The notes: generated from the sequence alone by a model not told the origin. A stretch of 64,000 nucleotides of DNA from Virgibacillus_O xinjiangensis (GCF_042643145.1 NZ_JBHRSA010000046.1:216062-280061), one strand, 5' to 3'; shown: positions 33,549 to 43,128, counted from the stretch's first letter. Translations and numbers: made by a program.

Positions 33549-34739
33549 ATGGATGCAGTGAATAGAAAAGCAGCAGGCAGTACCAACCGAATATGGACCC
33601 GTGATTTTGTATTGATATGTTTGGCGAACTTTTTCGTGTTTCTTGGGTTTCAAATGACACTTCCAACCATTCCCTTGTTTGTGAAGGAATTGGGCGGGAA
33701 TGATCAGTTGGTTGGTGTCATCGTTGGTGTGTTCACATTCTCGGCATTATTGTTGAGACCATACGCTGGCCATGCCTTGGAATCGAGAGGGCGTAGATTT
33801 GTCTATATGGTCGGCCTGTCTGTTTTCGTCCTATCCATCGGCTCCTACGGCTTTATCGGGAGCATCCTGCTATTGTTCCTTATCCGTATGATCCAAGGGG
33901 CTGGCTGGGGGTTTTCCACCACAGCCGGTGGTACCATTGCGACCGACTTGATTCCTCCAAAACGCAGGGGGGAAGGGATGGGGTATTTTGGCCTGTCCGG
34001 TAATATTGCACTGGCAGTCGGCCCGTCCTTGGGTCTGGCGCTGGTCGGTGTCATTTCATTCAGCAGCCTCTTCATGATTTGTGCTGCATTTGGGCTTATA
34101 GCATTACTATTATCCTCCCGCATCCAATATAAAAAGGTCGATCAATCCGTAGAGACGACCACAGTGAAATTCGACATCTTTGAAAAGACAGCACTTGAAC
34201 CTTCTATTCTGCTGTTTTTTATCACGGCTACATTCGGGGGGATCGCTACATTTCTTCCACTCCACGCAATAGAAAATGGGGTTGCAGGAATTGAACTGTA
34301 CTTCCTTGTCTATGCTGTCTTCTTAATGATTTCCCGTACGTTTGCAGGGCAAATTTATGACAAAAAGGGACATCAGTATGTCTTCCCACCAGGCACTGTG
34401 TTGATTATTTCTGCCATGTTCTTGCTGGCATGGTTGCCGAACACGGCGATTCTTCTTGTTGCAGCCGCATTGTATGGCTTGGGGTTCGGCAGCGTCCAGC
34501 CAGCATTACAGGCATGGGCAGTCGACAAGGCAGCCAATAACAGGAAAGGTATGGCAAATGCTACTTTTTTCTCTTTCTTTGATCTAGGGATAGGGATAGG
34601 AGCCATAGCATTCGGACAATTGGCATATATCTATGGATACGGCTCGATATATATAACTTCCGGATTATCTGTCATGGTATCCCTCCTGCTTTATGGGTAT
34701 CTTTTTATCCGTGCAAAAAGAAGATCCAACTGGCCCTAG
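33549..34739 (+). CDS. MFS transporter (drug/H+ antiporter-like)
   Basis: 396 residues, twelve hydrophobic segments. The MFS motifs are visible: the loop 2-3 signature area GHALESRGRRFVYMVG near residue 78, and GAGWGFSTTAGGTIATDLIPPKRRGEGMGYFGLSG in helices 4-5. This resembles the DHA1 subfamily, which exports drugs or metabolites by proton exchange; the substrate is unknown. Start at ATG 33549 or 33546 after GAGAGGGAG. A TATAAT lies at 33511 with a weak -35 (TTTCCA). The gene is monocistronic and precedes the SNF2 helicase. Confidence 0.9.
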   Translation: MDAVNRKAAGSTNRIWTRDFVLICLANFFVFLGFQMTLPTIPLFVKELGGNDQLVGVIVGVFTFSALLLRPYAGHALESRGRRFVYMVGLSVFVLSIGSYGFIGSILLLFLIRMIQGAGWGFSTTAGGTIATDLIPPKRRGEGMGYFGLSGNIALAVGPSLGLALVGVISFSSLFMICAAFGLIALLLSSRIQYKKVDQSVETTTVKFDIFEKTALEPSILLFFITATFGGIATFLPLHAIENGVAGIELYFLVYAVFLMISRTFAGQIYDKKGHQYVFPPGTVLIISAMFLLAWLPNTAILLVAAALYGLGFGSVQPALQAWAVDKAANNRKGMANATFFSFFDLGIGIGAIAFGQLAYIYGYGSIYITSGLSVMVSLLLYGYLFIRAKRRSNWP

Positions 34740-34783
34740 AGTGGATAGGTTCCTTTTCTTTACGTTATATGCCGGTTCAATAG

Positions 34784-34812
34784 TTTAAAAACATGCATTT
34801 CTCGTTTACAAT
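34784..34812 (+). promoter_or_regulatory. Promoter of the SNF2 helicase gene
   Basis: TTTAAA (34784-34789), 17 bases, TACAAT (34807-34812). Confidence 0.5.
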
Positions 34813-34819
34813 AGAGGTA

Positions 34820-34852
34820 ATGAATGGAGAAGGCAGGTATAAGGTATTTTGA
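34820..34852 (+). CDS. Ten-codon leader ORF overlapping the SNF2 start
   Basis: ATG at 34820, with AGAGG a few bases before, reads MNGEGRYKVF and stops at TGA 34850-34852, which overlaps the TTG start of the helicase (TTGA). The helicase has only a weak site of its own (AAGG 4 bases before TTG). This suggests coupled translation. Tiny ORF, no other evidence. Confidence 0.35.
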   Translation: MNGEGRYKVF

Positions 34853-37800
34853 AAAGTATAAGGGAAATCAATGTCCAGAAGCTTTTCCCTTCCGTAATCT
34901 ACCGGCGGGGATTGGAATACGTAAAACAGAATAAGGTCAGTGAACTATTGTATGATATCAATTTTAAAGTCTGGACCGCTACCGTCCACGGAACAGAGGA
35001 CTACTTCGTCGAAATCAATATGAAGGATTATGAGCAAGGATCCATTGACACGTATTGCGACTGTCCAGCATTCGATACATTTGGTTCCTGCAAACATATT
35101 GCTGCGGCATTAATAAGCATCGTTCATAAAGAGACGGAGAGAGAAGGTGGAAGTCCAAGCTCTGCCCCTGCACTGGATGACTACAACTACTATAAGGCAG
35201 ATCGTTTCATACAGGCGGTTACATCCATTGAACATACAGAGTCTTCTGGTGGCATACTTCCCGGGAAAGCATTGTTGCGGGTGGAATATTTATGCAGGTG
35301 GTCCTATGACAGGAACCTCCTTATCGAGTTGAAAACCGGTGTGAAGCGTGCTTTCGTTGTCAAAGATTCCTATGCTTTTCTTCAGGATGTTCTTGGGCAT
35401 GATGAACATTACTTTACAAAAACATTTACCTACGACCCGGAAAAGCATGAGTTTCTCCAAGCGGATTTGGAAATTTTCGAGCTGTTGCATTCCATTAAGA
35501 AGAATGAACAAGTATTCCAGAATTTCACCTTCTATAATGATGAAGGGATAAAGGATAAGCGGGCGATCATCATTCCTCCGCTTGCAGCAAAGGAATTGCT
35601 TGCAAAGCTTGCAGAGAGGGATTTGATGGTGGAAACGCCGGTAAAGACGTATAACCATCCCTCCGTAGCGGAAGAAGAATTGCCCTTTCAGTTTGAAGTG
35701 ACAAAGAATGACAGGAATGATCTCTTGCTGAAGATGGAAGAGGTGGAAGAGGTTACCTATTTCCCCCCATATGAATTATTGTTCTACCAAGGGACATTCT
35801 ATTTTCCGAAGAAGGAACAGGTTCCGATATTGGAAGAAATCAGCCGCTTCGGTATGCAAAATCTACAGTTTTCGATTCCATCTTCCAAGTCCGACACCTT
35901 CCTATCTGAAGTTCTCCCTTCCTTGAAAAAGGTAGGGGAAGTGGAAATTGAGGAGCAGGTAGCGGAAGAAATCATTCAAGTGCCGCTAAGAGCAAAGCTT
36001 TTCCTTGAGGTGAAGGATGAGTGGATTGCCGGCAAGCTTGAGTACCATTACGGCAACCAAGTGATCGACCCCTTTGGTGGGAGTGAAGCACGTGACGTGA
36101 TTATCATCCGTGACGTCGAAAAAGAACAGCAGATCATGCGTCTCATTGAACATGCCAACTTCCACTACAATGGGAAAGAATTGTATATCGACACAGATGA
36201 GGAAGAGATGTACGATTTTCTTTATCATGTACTGCCGCTGATGGATGAGTATGTAGAACTCTATTTGACATCGGAAATCAAAAATATGATGGTGGAGAAT
36301 GACCCGATGCCAAGCACCAAAGTACAATTGGAATCTTCCACGAATCTATTGGATATCGGTTTTGAGATCGATGGGATAGACGATTCGGAAATCGACAAGA
36401 TCATTGAAGCAATGATTGAGAAAAAACGGTATTATCGCCTGGGAAATGGTGCGCTTCTTTCTCTGGAGGGGGAAGAATTCTCTTCCATGAGGCAGTTCTT
36501 CGACGAAATGAACCTGGATAAGGATGATATCCACGAGGGGAACGTCCAGATGCCTGTCTACCGTGGCACCCAGGTAGATGAACTGATCGGGACCAAGAAG
36601 GATTATGGTCCGGCATTCCGCAAGCTCTTGGATCAGCTGAAGAACCCGGAAGAACAGGAATACCCTCTGCCTGACAATCTCCAGGCAAGCTTAAGAAACT
36701 ATCAGCAGACTGGTTACCAATGGTTCAAGTCGCTTGCCGATTACCATCTCGGAGGTATTCTGGCCGATGATATGGGGCTCGGGAAGACATTGCAGTCCAT
36801 TGCGTATATTGCTTCGGATCCTGGTGACCGTCCGCATCTGATCGTGGCGCCATCATCGGTGGTATATAACTGGAAGAATGAATTCGATAAATTTGTCCCT
36901 GACCTGGATGTCGCTGTACTTACAGGCAACCCAGCCGAACGCAGGAACTACCTTGCAGAAGGGACAACGAAGGATGTTTGGATTACATCCTATGCAACCT
37001 TAAGGCAAGATATCGAATGGTACCGGGAAATAGCTTTCCGTAATTTAATTCTGGATGAAGCGCAGTTTATCAAAAACTATGCCACGAAGACATCCAAAGC
37101 CATCAGGGAAATCAAGGCTGCTAGAAAGTTTGCCCTCAGTGGGACGCCGATCGAAAACTCGATTGAAGAATTGTGGGCCATTTTCCAGGTAGTCCTTCCC
37201 GGCTTGATGCCGAACCAGCGGGAGTTCAAACAGCTGCCACATGAAAAAATATCGCTAATGACCAGGCCGTTTATCCTACGGCGTCTGAAGGATGATGTAC
37301 TGAAAGAGCTCCCAGAGAAAATTGAATCTGTGAGCGTTTCTGAGCTGACGAAGGAACAGAAGGATCTGTATCTAGGTTATCACCGACGCTTGCAGCAGGA
37401 AGCAGCACAGTCTATGAAAGATAACGGCTTCCAACAGAACCGGATGAAAATATTGGCTGGCCTTACCCGTCTGCGGCAGATTTGCTGTCATCCTTCGTTG
37501 TTTCTCGAAAATTACGAAGGGCACTCAGGCAAGCTGGAACAGTTGATGGCCACCGTCCGTAACGCTGTTGATAACGGGAAGCGGATGCTGATATTCTCCC
37601 AATTCACGAGCATGCATGACATCATCAAGAGTCGCCTGGAGGAAGAAGGAGTCGGTTATTTCTATCTTCATGGAGGGACGTCCTCCAAAGAAAGGATGGA
37701 AATGAGCGAACGGTTCAATGGAGGGGAGAATGAGGTCTTTCTTATCTCCTTGAAAGCAGGAGGGACTGGACTCAATCTTACTGGGGCCGACACGGTCATC

Positions 37801-38037
37801 CTTTATGATTTGTGGTGGAACCCGGCAGTGGAGGATCAAGCCACTGGGAGAGCCCACCGATTCGGACAGAAGAATGTGGTCCAGGTGATCCGGATGATTA
37901 CAGAAGGAACCATTGAAGAAAAAATATATGATTTGCAGCAACGGAAACGTGAACTGATCGATCAGGTGATCCAACCGGGAGAGACAATGCTCTCCAGCCT
38001 GAGCGAAGAGGACGTCAGAGAACTGTTGAGTATTTAA
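34849..38037 (+). CDS. SNF2-family DNA helicase with SWIM zinc finger
   Basis: 1062 residues. An N-terminal SWIM zinc finger has Cys70, Cys72, Cys81 and His83 (TYCDCPAFDTFGSCKHI). A long central region, about 100-610, holds the bacterial SNF2-associated domain. The ATPase follows: Walker A ADDMGLGKT near 640, Walker B LILDEAQFIKN near 734, SGTPIENSIEELW near 763; the second RecA lobe has GGTSSKERM near 943, SLKAGGTGLNLTGAD near 968 and the arginine finger motif DQATGRAHRFGQ near 1000. Such proteins translocate on double-stranded DNA and may remodel RNA polymerase or other complexes; the bacterial role is not settled. The start is TTG at 34849; no ATG is near. Confidence 0.93.
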   Translation: MKSIREINVQKLFPSVIYRRGLEYVKQNKVSELLYDINFKVWTATVHGTEDYFVEINMKDYEQGSIDTYCDCPAFDTFGSCKHIAAALISIVHKETEREGGSPSSAPALDDYNYYKADRFIQAVTSIEHTESSGGILPGKALLRVEYLCRWSYDRNLLIELKTGVKRAFVVKDSYAFLQDVLGHDEHYFTKTFTYDPEKHEFLQADLEIFELLHSIKKNEQVFQNFTFYNDEGIKDKRAIIIPPLAAKELLAKLAERDLMVETPVKTYNHPSVAEEELPFQFEVTKNDRNDLLLKMEEVEEVTYFPPYELLFYQGTFYFPKKEQVPILEEISRFGMQNLQFSIPSSKSDTFLSEVLPSLKKVGEVEIEEQVAEEIIQVPLRAKLFLEVKDEWIAGKLEYHYGNQVIDPFGGSEARDVIIIRDVEKEQQIMRLIEHANFHYNGKELYIDTDEEEMYDFLYHVLPLMDEYVELYLTSEIKNMMVENDPMPSTKVQLESSTNLLDIGFEIDGIDDSEIDKIIEAMIEKKRYYRLGNGALLSLEGEEFSSMRQFFDEMNLDKDDIHEGNVQMPVYRGTQVDELIGTKKDYGPAFRKLLDQLKNPEEQEYPLPDNLQASLRNYQQTGYQWFKSLADYHLGGILADDMGLGKTLQSIAYIASDPGDRPHLIVAPSSVVYNWKNEFDKFVPDLDVAVLTGNPAERRNYLAEGTTKDVWITSYATLRQDIEWYREIAFRNLILDEAQFIKNYATKTSKAIREIKAARKFALSGTPIENSIEELWAIFQVVLPGLMPNQREFKQLPHEKISLMTRPFILRRLKDDVLKELPEKIESVSVSELTKEQKDLYLGYHRRLQQEAAQSMKDNGFQQNRMKILAGLTRLRQICCHPSLFLENYEGHSGKLEQLMATVRNAVDNGKRMLIFSQFTSMHDIIKSRLEEEGVGYFYLHGGTSSKERMEMSERFNGGENEVFLISLKAGGTGLNLTGADTVILYDLWWNPAVEDQATGRAHRFGQKNVVQVIRMITEGTIEEKIYDLQQRKRELIDQVIQPGETMLSSLSEEDVRELLSI

Positions 38038-38071
38038 GGAAGGTGCCGGCTTGGTGCCTTCTTTTGTTTTT
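38038..38071 (+). terminator. Terminator after the SNF2 gene
   Basis: GAAGGTGCC pairs with GGTGCCTTC (two G-T pairs) around GGCTT, followed by T-rich sequence. Confidence 0.6.
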
Positions 38072-38181
38072 TCTGCTTGAAGGAGGGGAATTATAAGTGA
38101 AAGTTGTCCTATACTAGGATGTCTAAAATAGGAGGGAAGAGCCAGAAGTCTTCCGAAAAAAGGAGAAAGGGTGTTTTCTCG

Positions 38182-38499
38182 ATGGAGCCGATTCAAGCCT
38201 ATTTTAAATCGGAAAATGATGCGGAAGCCGCAAAGGCTGACTTACAGCGGTTAAAAACTGAACGTGTAATGGTAGATTCCATCCCGGAAGATCAGAAAGA
38301 TGCAAGCCTCATTCCTATCAACAACCCAGGCGCCGGAGCAGGCACCGTAGGAGTTGTTGGGAGTGGGGAAGCTGGAATATCTACAGAAGAAAGGGAGAAA
38401 GAATTCACTCATATTGTGGAAGGGGAGGTAGAAGAGCGGGAATATGAACAGGCGCTGAACATCTTGAAAAGGCATAAAGGTTATCAGCTGAAAGACTGA
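38182..38499 (+). CDS. Small acidic protein of unknown function
   Basis: 105 residues from the ATG at 38182, with AGGAGAAAGGG 10 bases before; the frame opens further upstream at 38104 but with a TTG. Reads EPIQAYFKSENDAEAAKADLQRL, a beta-alpha pattern, then a Gly-rich loop NPGAGAGTVGVVGSG, then an acidic helix EYEQALNILKRHKGYQL. A beta-alpha-loop-beta-alpha unit like the general-stress-protein or ferredoxin-like folds is plausible, but I do not recognise the family. Coding is supported by the ribosome site, the codon pattern and the terminator right after it. Confidence 0.65.
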   Translation: MEPIQAYFKSENDAEAAKADLQRLKTERVMVDSIPEDQKDASLIPINNPGAGAGTVGVVGSGEAGISTEEREKEFTHIVEGEVEEREYEQALNILKRHKGYQLKD

Positions 38500-38517
38500 C
38501 ATTTCCGCTACGTTAAA

Positions 38518-38546
38518 AAGCCTGCCTCTCTACAGGGGGCAGGCTT
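38518..38546 (+). terminator. Terminator after the small acidic protein gene
   Basis: AAGCCTGCC (38518-38526) pairs with GGCAGGCTT (38538-38546); T residues follow after AGG. Confidence 0.65.
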
Positions 38547-38644
38547 AGGTTTTGCGATAGATGCTTTTATGCACAGACGAGTGGCCAGATTTTTATGCTA
38601 AATGGTAGAGGAACTTCGATTGTTTTGTTTTTCAGCATACAGGC

Positions 38645-39940
38645 TTATTGATTCAACGAGAACAGCTTTCTTGGCCGTCCTTTTACATAAGGCTTTTCTT
38701 CACCGACTACTTTGATGACGTCTCCGGTCAGCAGTTTATTGATGGTCCGTTCTGCACTGCGTTTGGTAACACTGTAATAGGTGGCAATATCATTGGAAGA
38801 GAATGGCTCATTATTGCGTACGTTGATGAAATCGATAAAGTTGTAGGAGAGTTCATTGTTCAACCTTGCTTTATGAATCAATTGCTGATAAAGCTTGGAG
38901 GTGCTGAATGATTTTTTCACTCCCAGTGGCCCGATGGTATCCTGCCTGTCATTTACTATATAACAACTGCTGCCCTCGGTATCTTCACATTTCTCCAAGG
39001 CCAATTTAGCATGCCCTTCTGCTTGTTTAGCCGTTAGACCAAGCCCGAATCCGATGTGCACTGGAATGGTGAGCTTCTGTTCTACCTCCTGGATCAGGGG
39101 AAAATCACGGTAATGGTTTGTAATATGGTCAAGCATCCCTCTAGTGCCAAGCAAAACGAATTCATCATCATGACAGGAGAGGACCGAAGCATAGGTTTTA
39201 TCTCCGAAGTTGTCCAGAATCTGATGAAGGATCTCTCTAATGGCGGATGCTTCTTTTTCCCCCTTCATTTTTTTCAATGCCGGGTAGTCCTTCAGCCGCA
39301 CATATCCGGCTACAATCTGGGCGCTCTTGCTCTGGTTCAGGGTGGCGAGGGATTTTGCCTCTTCAATGGAACGGATGATATTCAGTTTGGGAACGGACAT
39401 ACGAATCACTGGTATATTCCGGGACATCAGCCGTTTCTCCACCTGTTCAATGGATGTAATGACATAGTCAATCTTATTGTCCGACCAAAGCTGCTCATGA
39501 TGTGCAGCGATTTTCTCCAGATTCCATGTCCCACTTGCTGCATAACTATATGTATAAATTTCTTGCTGATCGATGTCAAGCTCTCGTAGGACACCATCTA
39601 CACAGGATTGTTCCAGTATATCGATGGACATGCGGTTCAATTGCAGATGATGGTGGTTTTTAGCACGATAAAAAGACGAAAGGATCAAATATTCATCAAA
39701 TGCCACTTGAATTGCCGGCAGCCGTTTCGACTGTATTTTATCATGTGCATATAAATAGGAAAGTGGTTCAGCAAAAAGGTAAACGTCACACATGAAAGCC
39801 TTTTCAATTAAGTCTATAGTTTCATCTGCATTGGTATACGGAAAGAAGACGACCTCTATGTCCCTCTGATTATTAGTGTAGTCACTTATGCGACTGAGCA
39901 ATTGTTCGGTACCAAAGGCAGCTATTTTCACTTTCACCAT
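38645..39940 (-). CDS. Three-part transcription regulator with degenerate nucleotide-cyclase-like core and C-terminal HTH
   Basis: 431 residues. Residues 1-190 form a Rossmann-like sensor (KIAAFGTEQLLSRI, ending VEKRLMSRNIPVIRMSVPK). Residues about 205-330 (IVAGYVRLKDYPALKKMKGE ... PVHIGFGLGLTAKQAEGHAKLALEKC) look like the GTP cyclohydrolase III / GGDEF fold without a GGDEF motif. The last 60 residues are a winged helix: SSNDIATYYSVTKRSAERTI and a basic tail VKGRPRKLFSL. It is probably a DNA-binding regulator that senses a nucleotide or other ligand. It has its own promoter (TTGACA-N17-TATCAT) and GGAGGAG site. It lies just downstream of the peptide ABC genes, which may be its targets. No named homologue is claimed. 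Confidence 0.65.
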   Translation of the reverse strand: MVKVKIAAFGTEQLLSRISDYTNNQRDIEVVFFPYTNADETIDLIEKAFMCDVYLFAEPLSYLYAHDKIQSKRLPAIQVAFDEYLILSSFYRAKNHHHLQLNRMSIDILEQSCVDGVLRELDIDQQEIYTYSYAASGTWNLEKIAAHHEQLWSDNKIDYVITSIEQVEKRLMSRNIPVIRMSVPKLNIIRSIEEAKSLATLNQSKSAQIVAGYVRLKDYPALKKMKGEKEASAIREILHQILDNFGDKTYASVLSCHDDEFVLLGTRGMLDHITNHYRDFPLIQEVEQKLTIPVHIGFGLGLTAKQAEGHAKLALEKCEDTEGSSCYIVNDRQDTIGPLGVKKSFSTSKLYQQLIHKARLNNELSYNFIDFINVRNNEPFSSNDIATYYSVTKRSAERTINKLLTGDVIKVVGEEKPYVKGRPRKLFSLNQ

Positions 39941-39985
39941 ACCAGCTCCTCCAACAAATATTTTAATAGTTTGTCAATTTACTTT

Positions 39986-40014
39986 ATGATATAGAAGATT
40001 AAGTAGATTGTCAA
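39986..40014 (-). promoter_or_regulatory. Promoter of the cyclase-like regulator gene, with repeated TTGTCAA
   Basis: On the minus strand TTGACA (40014-40009), 17 bases, TATCAT (39991-39986). The heptamer TTGTCAA (plus strand) occurs at 39971-39977 and 40008-40014, flanking the -10 and covering the -35, which may be sites for autoregulation. Confidence 0.65.
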
Positions 40015-40057
40015 CACATTTTGTGCCTGAAGCAGAATATACATATACTGAAACAGA

Positions 40058-40101
40058 ATAAAAGCGACCTGAAGAAGATGATCTCCAAGTCGCTAATAAT
40101 G
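40058..40101 (-). terminator. Terminator of the peptide ABC operon
   Basis: On the minus strand AGCGAC (40094-40089) pairs with GTCGCT (40068-40063) and inner pairs extend the stem; TTTTATT follows. Confidence 0.6.
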
Positions 40102-40105
40102 TGAT

Positions 40106-41116
40106 CTATCTGGTCGGCTGGTGCTCACCTGATTCAATTTCCTCCATATAGTGACAGGCGGCTTGATGTCCGCCGTTCATATAGTCGGCAGTACGGAGTT
40201 CAGGTGTCTCCGTTTTACATAGATCTGTCGCAAAGGGACAACGGGTATGGAACCGGCAGCCCTGCGGCGGATTAATTGGAGAAGGGACGTCCCCTTTCAG
40301 GATGATCCTCTCCTTTTTCTTGTCAATATTGGTTGTTGGAATTGCGGACAGCAACGCTTTCGTATAAGGGTGCTGTGGGTTGGTGAATAATGATTTTTTA
40401 TCGGCGATTTCGACAATTTTACCCAGATACATGACGATCACCCTGTCAGAAATATGCCTGACAACACCTAGGTCGTGGGAAATGAACAGATAGGTCAGCT
40501 TGTATTCCCGCTGCAGCCTTTTCAACAGGTTGATCACCTGCGCCTGGATGGAAACGTCCAGAGCGGAAACAGCCTCATCTGCAATGATCAGTTTTGGGTT
40601 GACTGCAAGTGCACGGGCAATTCCTATACGCTGGCGTTGTCCGCCACTGAATTCATGTGGCAGCCGATCTGCCTGGTGAGGTCCAAGTCCCACTATTTCC
40701 ATGAGTTCGATAATCTTGTCGTTTCGTTCATGTTTCGGTACGACATTTTGTATTTCCATTGCTTCGTTCAATACTTGGCGAACGGTTTGTCTCGGGTTGA
40801 TCGAAGCATAAGGGTCCTGGAAAATCACTTGCAGATGTTTCCTGGTTTCGTTCATTTTCTTTTTATTGAAGGAAAGAAGGTCTTCCCCGTTGAATTCGAT
40901 TTCACCGCCGGTAGGTTCATCCAAGCGGAGAATGGCTCTTCCGGTAGTTGATTTGCCGCAACCGGATTCTCCTACGATACTGAGGGTTTCTCCTTCATAA
41001 ATCTCAAATGATACGCCGTCTACTGCTTTGACATGGTTGACTGTCTTTCCCAGTAATCCTCCTTTAATGGGAAAATGCTGTTCCAGATTATTTACTTTGA
41101 GCAGTTCTTTGGTCAT
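40106..41116 (-). CDS. Oligopeptide/dipeptide ABC transporter ATP-binding protein (DppF/OppF type)
   Basis: 336 residues. Walker A GESGCGKST near residue 53, signature FSGGQRQRIGIARAL near 160, Walker B LIIADEAVSALDVS near 178, switch FISHDLGVVRH near 214. The C-terminal oligopeptide-transporter extension has the cysteine-rich motif CRFHTRCPFATDLC, a likely iron-sulfur site in this family. It is the last gene of the four-gene set C-B-D-F and overlaps the D gene by 29 bases. It pairs with the D protein as a heterodimeric motor for peptide import. Confidence 0.93.
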   Translation of the reverse strand: MTKELLKVNNLEQHFPIKGGLLGKTVNHVKAVDGVSFEIYEGETLSIVGESGCGKSTTGRAILRLDEPTGGEIEFNGEDLLSFNKKKMNETRKHLQVIFQDPYASINPRQTVRQVLNEAMEIQNVVPKHERNDKIIELMEIVGLGPHQADRLPHEFSGGQRQRIGIARALAVNPKLIIADEAVSALDVSIQAQVINLLKRLQREYKLTYLFISHDLGVVRHISDRVIVMYLGKIVEIADKKSLFTNPQHPYTKALLSAIPTTNIDKKKERIILKGDVPSPINPPQGCRFHTRCPFATDLCKTETPELRTADYMNGGHQAACHYMEEIESGEHQPTR

Positions 41117-42137
41117 CTACGTTCACCTCCGGATCTCCATCCCATTCATCTGTGTATATCCAACAACGGATTTGATTGCCTTTTTCATCTGTCTCCAGGA
41201 GAGGGAGGTTATCCCTGCAAAGCTCTGTTGCAAATGGGCAGCGCGGTGCAAAACGGCAGCCGACTGGCATTTCTGCCGGACTAGGCACCGTTCCTCTGAT
41301 AATAGGAAGATCCCCATCGATATCCTGGTCGGCTGGTGGGATGGAGTTCAACAACCCAACAGTATAAGGATGTTTAGGAGAATGGAACAGGGTCTTTACA
41401 TCGGCATATTCAACAATCTGTCCGCCATACATGACGGCAACATAGTCGCATACTTCTGCCACCACGCCCATGTCATGGGTGATCAATACGACACCCATGC
41501 CGAGTCTTTCCTGCAAGTCCTTCATCAAATCAAGAATCTGTGCTTGGATGGTTACGTCAAGAGCGGTTGTCGGTTCATCAGCAATCAGGAGTTCGGGATT
41601 GCAGGCTAGTGCCATGGCAATCATGACCCGCTGCCTCATTCCTCCGGAAAGTTCATGCGGATATTGATCGATCCTTTTTTCAGGGGAAGGAATACCGACA
41701 AGCTTCAGCATATCAATGGAACGTTTCCTTGCCTCTTTTTTATTCAATCCTTCATGGATTTTGTAAGCTTCTCCAATCTGTTGGCCTACTGTATAAGTAG
41801 GATTCAGTGAAGTCATGGGCTCTTGGAAAATCATCGATATTTCATTGCCTCGGATTTTCCTCATATCGGATTCTTTTTTATTTACGAGATCCTCGCCTTT
41901 AAACAGGATTTCACCGCCGACTATTTTCCCAGGATCCTCAATTAATTGAAGGATGGACAGGGCGGTGATACTTTTTCCCGAGCCTGATTCTCCGACGACT
42001 CCCAAAGTCTTCCCTTTGGGCAAGGAATAGGTTACACCATCTACTGCCTTCACTTCCCTTTCATCCGTAAAGAAGGAAGTGCGCAGATTATTTATCTCTA
42101 ATATATTTTCATAAGCGTTATCTTTCATTGTTGCCAT
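41088..42137 (-). CDS. Oligopeptide/dipeptide ABC transporter ATP-binding protein (DppD/OppD type)
   Basis: 349 residues from the ATG at 42137 (351 if 42143; AAAGGTG suits the shorter form better). Walker A GESGSGKS near residue 52, signature LSGGMRQRVMIAMAL near 165, Walker B LLIADEPTTALDVT, switch LITHDMGVVAEVC. The C-terminal motif CRFAPRCPFATELC matches that of its partner. It works with the F protein to energise the B and C permeases. The gene overlaps the F gene at its 3' end. Confidence 0.93.
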   Translation of the reverse strand: MATMKDNAYENILEINNLRTSFFTDEREVKAVDGVTYSLPKGKTLGVVGESGSGKSITALSILQLIEDPGKIVGGEILFKGEDLVNKKESDMRKIRGNEISMIFQEPMTSLNPTYTVGQQIGEAYKIHEGLNKKEARKRSIDMLKLVGIPSPEKRIDQYPHELSGGMRQRVMIAMALACNPELLIADEPTTALDVTIQAQILDLMKDLQERLGMGVVLITHDMGVVAEVCDYVAVMYGGQIVEYADVKTLFHSPKHPYTVGLLNSIPPADQDIDGDLPIIRGTVPSPAEMPVGCRFAPRCPFATELCRDNLPLLETDEKGNQIRCWIYTDEWDGDPEVNVDDQRTAQSK

Positions 42138-42158
42138 ATTCATTCACCTTTCTTCCCT

Positions 42159-43112
42159 TTATTCAAGGTCAATTCGTTTGTTCAGGAACTGGTAAGTTAT
42201 GTCGACCAACAGGTTTACGATGACAAATAATAGGGCAACTACTAGAATAGTCCCCTGCACGACCGGGAAGTCACGAGCATTGATGGAATCGATGATCAGC
42301 CGTCCCATTCCATTAATGGCAAAAACGGTTTCGGTAAGAACGGTCCCTCCAAGCAACGTACCGAATTGAAGCCCAGTAACGGTAACAACCGGAATCAAGG
42401 CATTCTTGAGGGCGTGACGGTATGTCACTACTCGTTCTTTCACCCCTTTTGCTCTGGCTGTCCGGATATAATCTTGCCCGATGACATCCAGCATGCTGGA
42501 GCGGGTCATACGCGCTATAACTGCGGCACCTGCCGTTCCCAGTGTTATGACAGGGAGCCAAATTTGTGAGACATTTCCCCAACCGGAAGCAGGGAACCAA
42601 CTAGTACTGTCGAACGGAACCCATGCCGGCATGTCGATTCCGATGGAAAACCACTGGATGAGCATGAGTCCCAGCCAGAAGTTTGGCATGGAAAGACCGA
42701 ATAATGCTACGATCATGAGAAAAGTGTCTGCAAAAGAATAGCGTTTGGTTGCGGATACGATACCGGCAATCAGTCCCATAAAGATACTTAATATGGTACT
42801 GTAAATGGCCAGTTCGACCGTCACCCAGAATCTTGCACCTATTTCTTCGGTGACATCACGCCCACTTCGGAGGGAATTTCCCAGGTCTCCCTGAACAGCA
42901 TCCCCTACATATTTAAGATATTGGACAGGCAGCGGTTCATTCAGCCCGAGTCTCTCCCTGATGTTTTCCACCGTCTCTTCCGGGGCACTTTCACCGGCCA
43001 TGATTTGTGCCGGGTCACCCGGAATCAGATGCATCAGGCTGAATACTATAATGGAAACCCCGATCAAAACGGGAATGATTTGAATCAATCTTCTTATAAT
43101 GAACTTAAACAT
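42159..43112 (-). CDS. Oligopeptide/dipeptide ABC transporter permease (DppB/OppB type)
   Basis: 317 residues with six membrane helices. Typical N-terminus FIIRRLIQIIPVLIGVSIIVF, the loop DPAQIMAGESAPEETVENIR, and the EAA-type coupling loop DYIRTARAKGVKERVVTYRH near residue 215. It forms half of the membrane channel for peptide uptake with the C protein. It lies 16 bases after the C gene; GGGGGG precedes the ATG. Confidence 0.93.
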   Translation of the reverse strand: MFKFIIRRLIQIIPVLIGVSIIVFSLMHLIPGDPAQIMAGESAPEETVENIRERLGLNEPLPVQYLKYVGDAVQGDLGNSLRSGRDVTEEIGARFWVTVELAIYSTILSIFMGLIAGIVSATKRYSFADTFLMIVALFGLSMPNFWLGLMLIQWFSIGIDMPAWVPFDSTSWFPASGWGNVSQIWLPVITLGTAGAAVIARMTRSSMLDVIGQDYIRTARAKGVKERVVTYRHALKNALIPVVTVTGLQFGTLLGGTVLTETVFAINGMGRLIIDSINARDFPVVQGTILVVALLFVIVNLLVDITYQFLNKRIDLE

Positions 43113-43128
43113 ATGTTACCCCCCTTTA

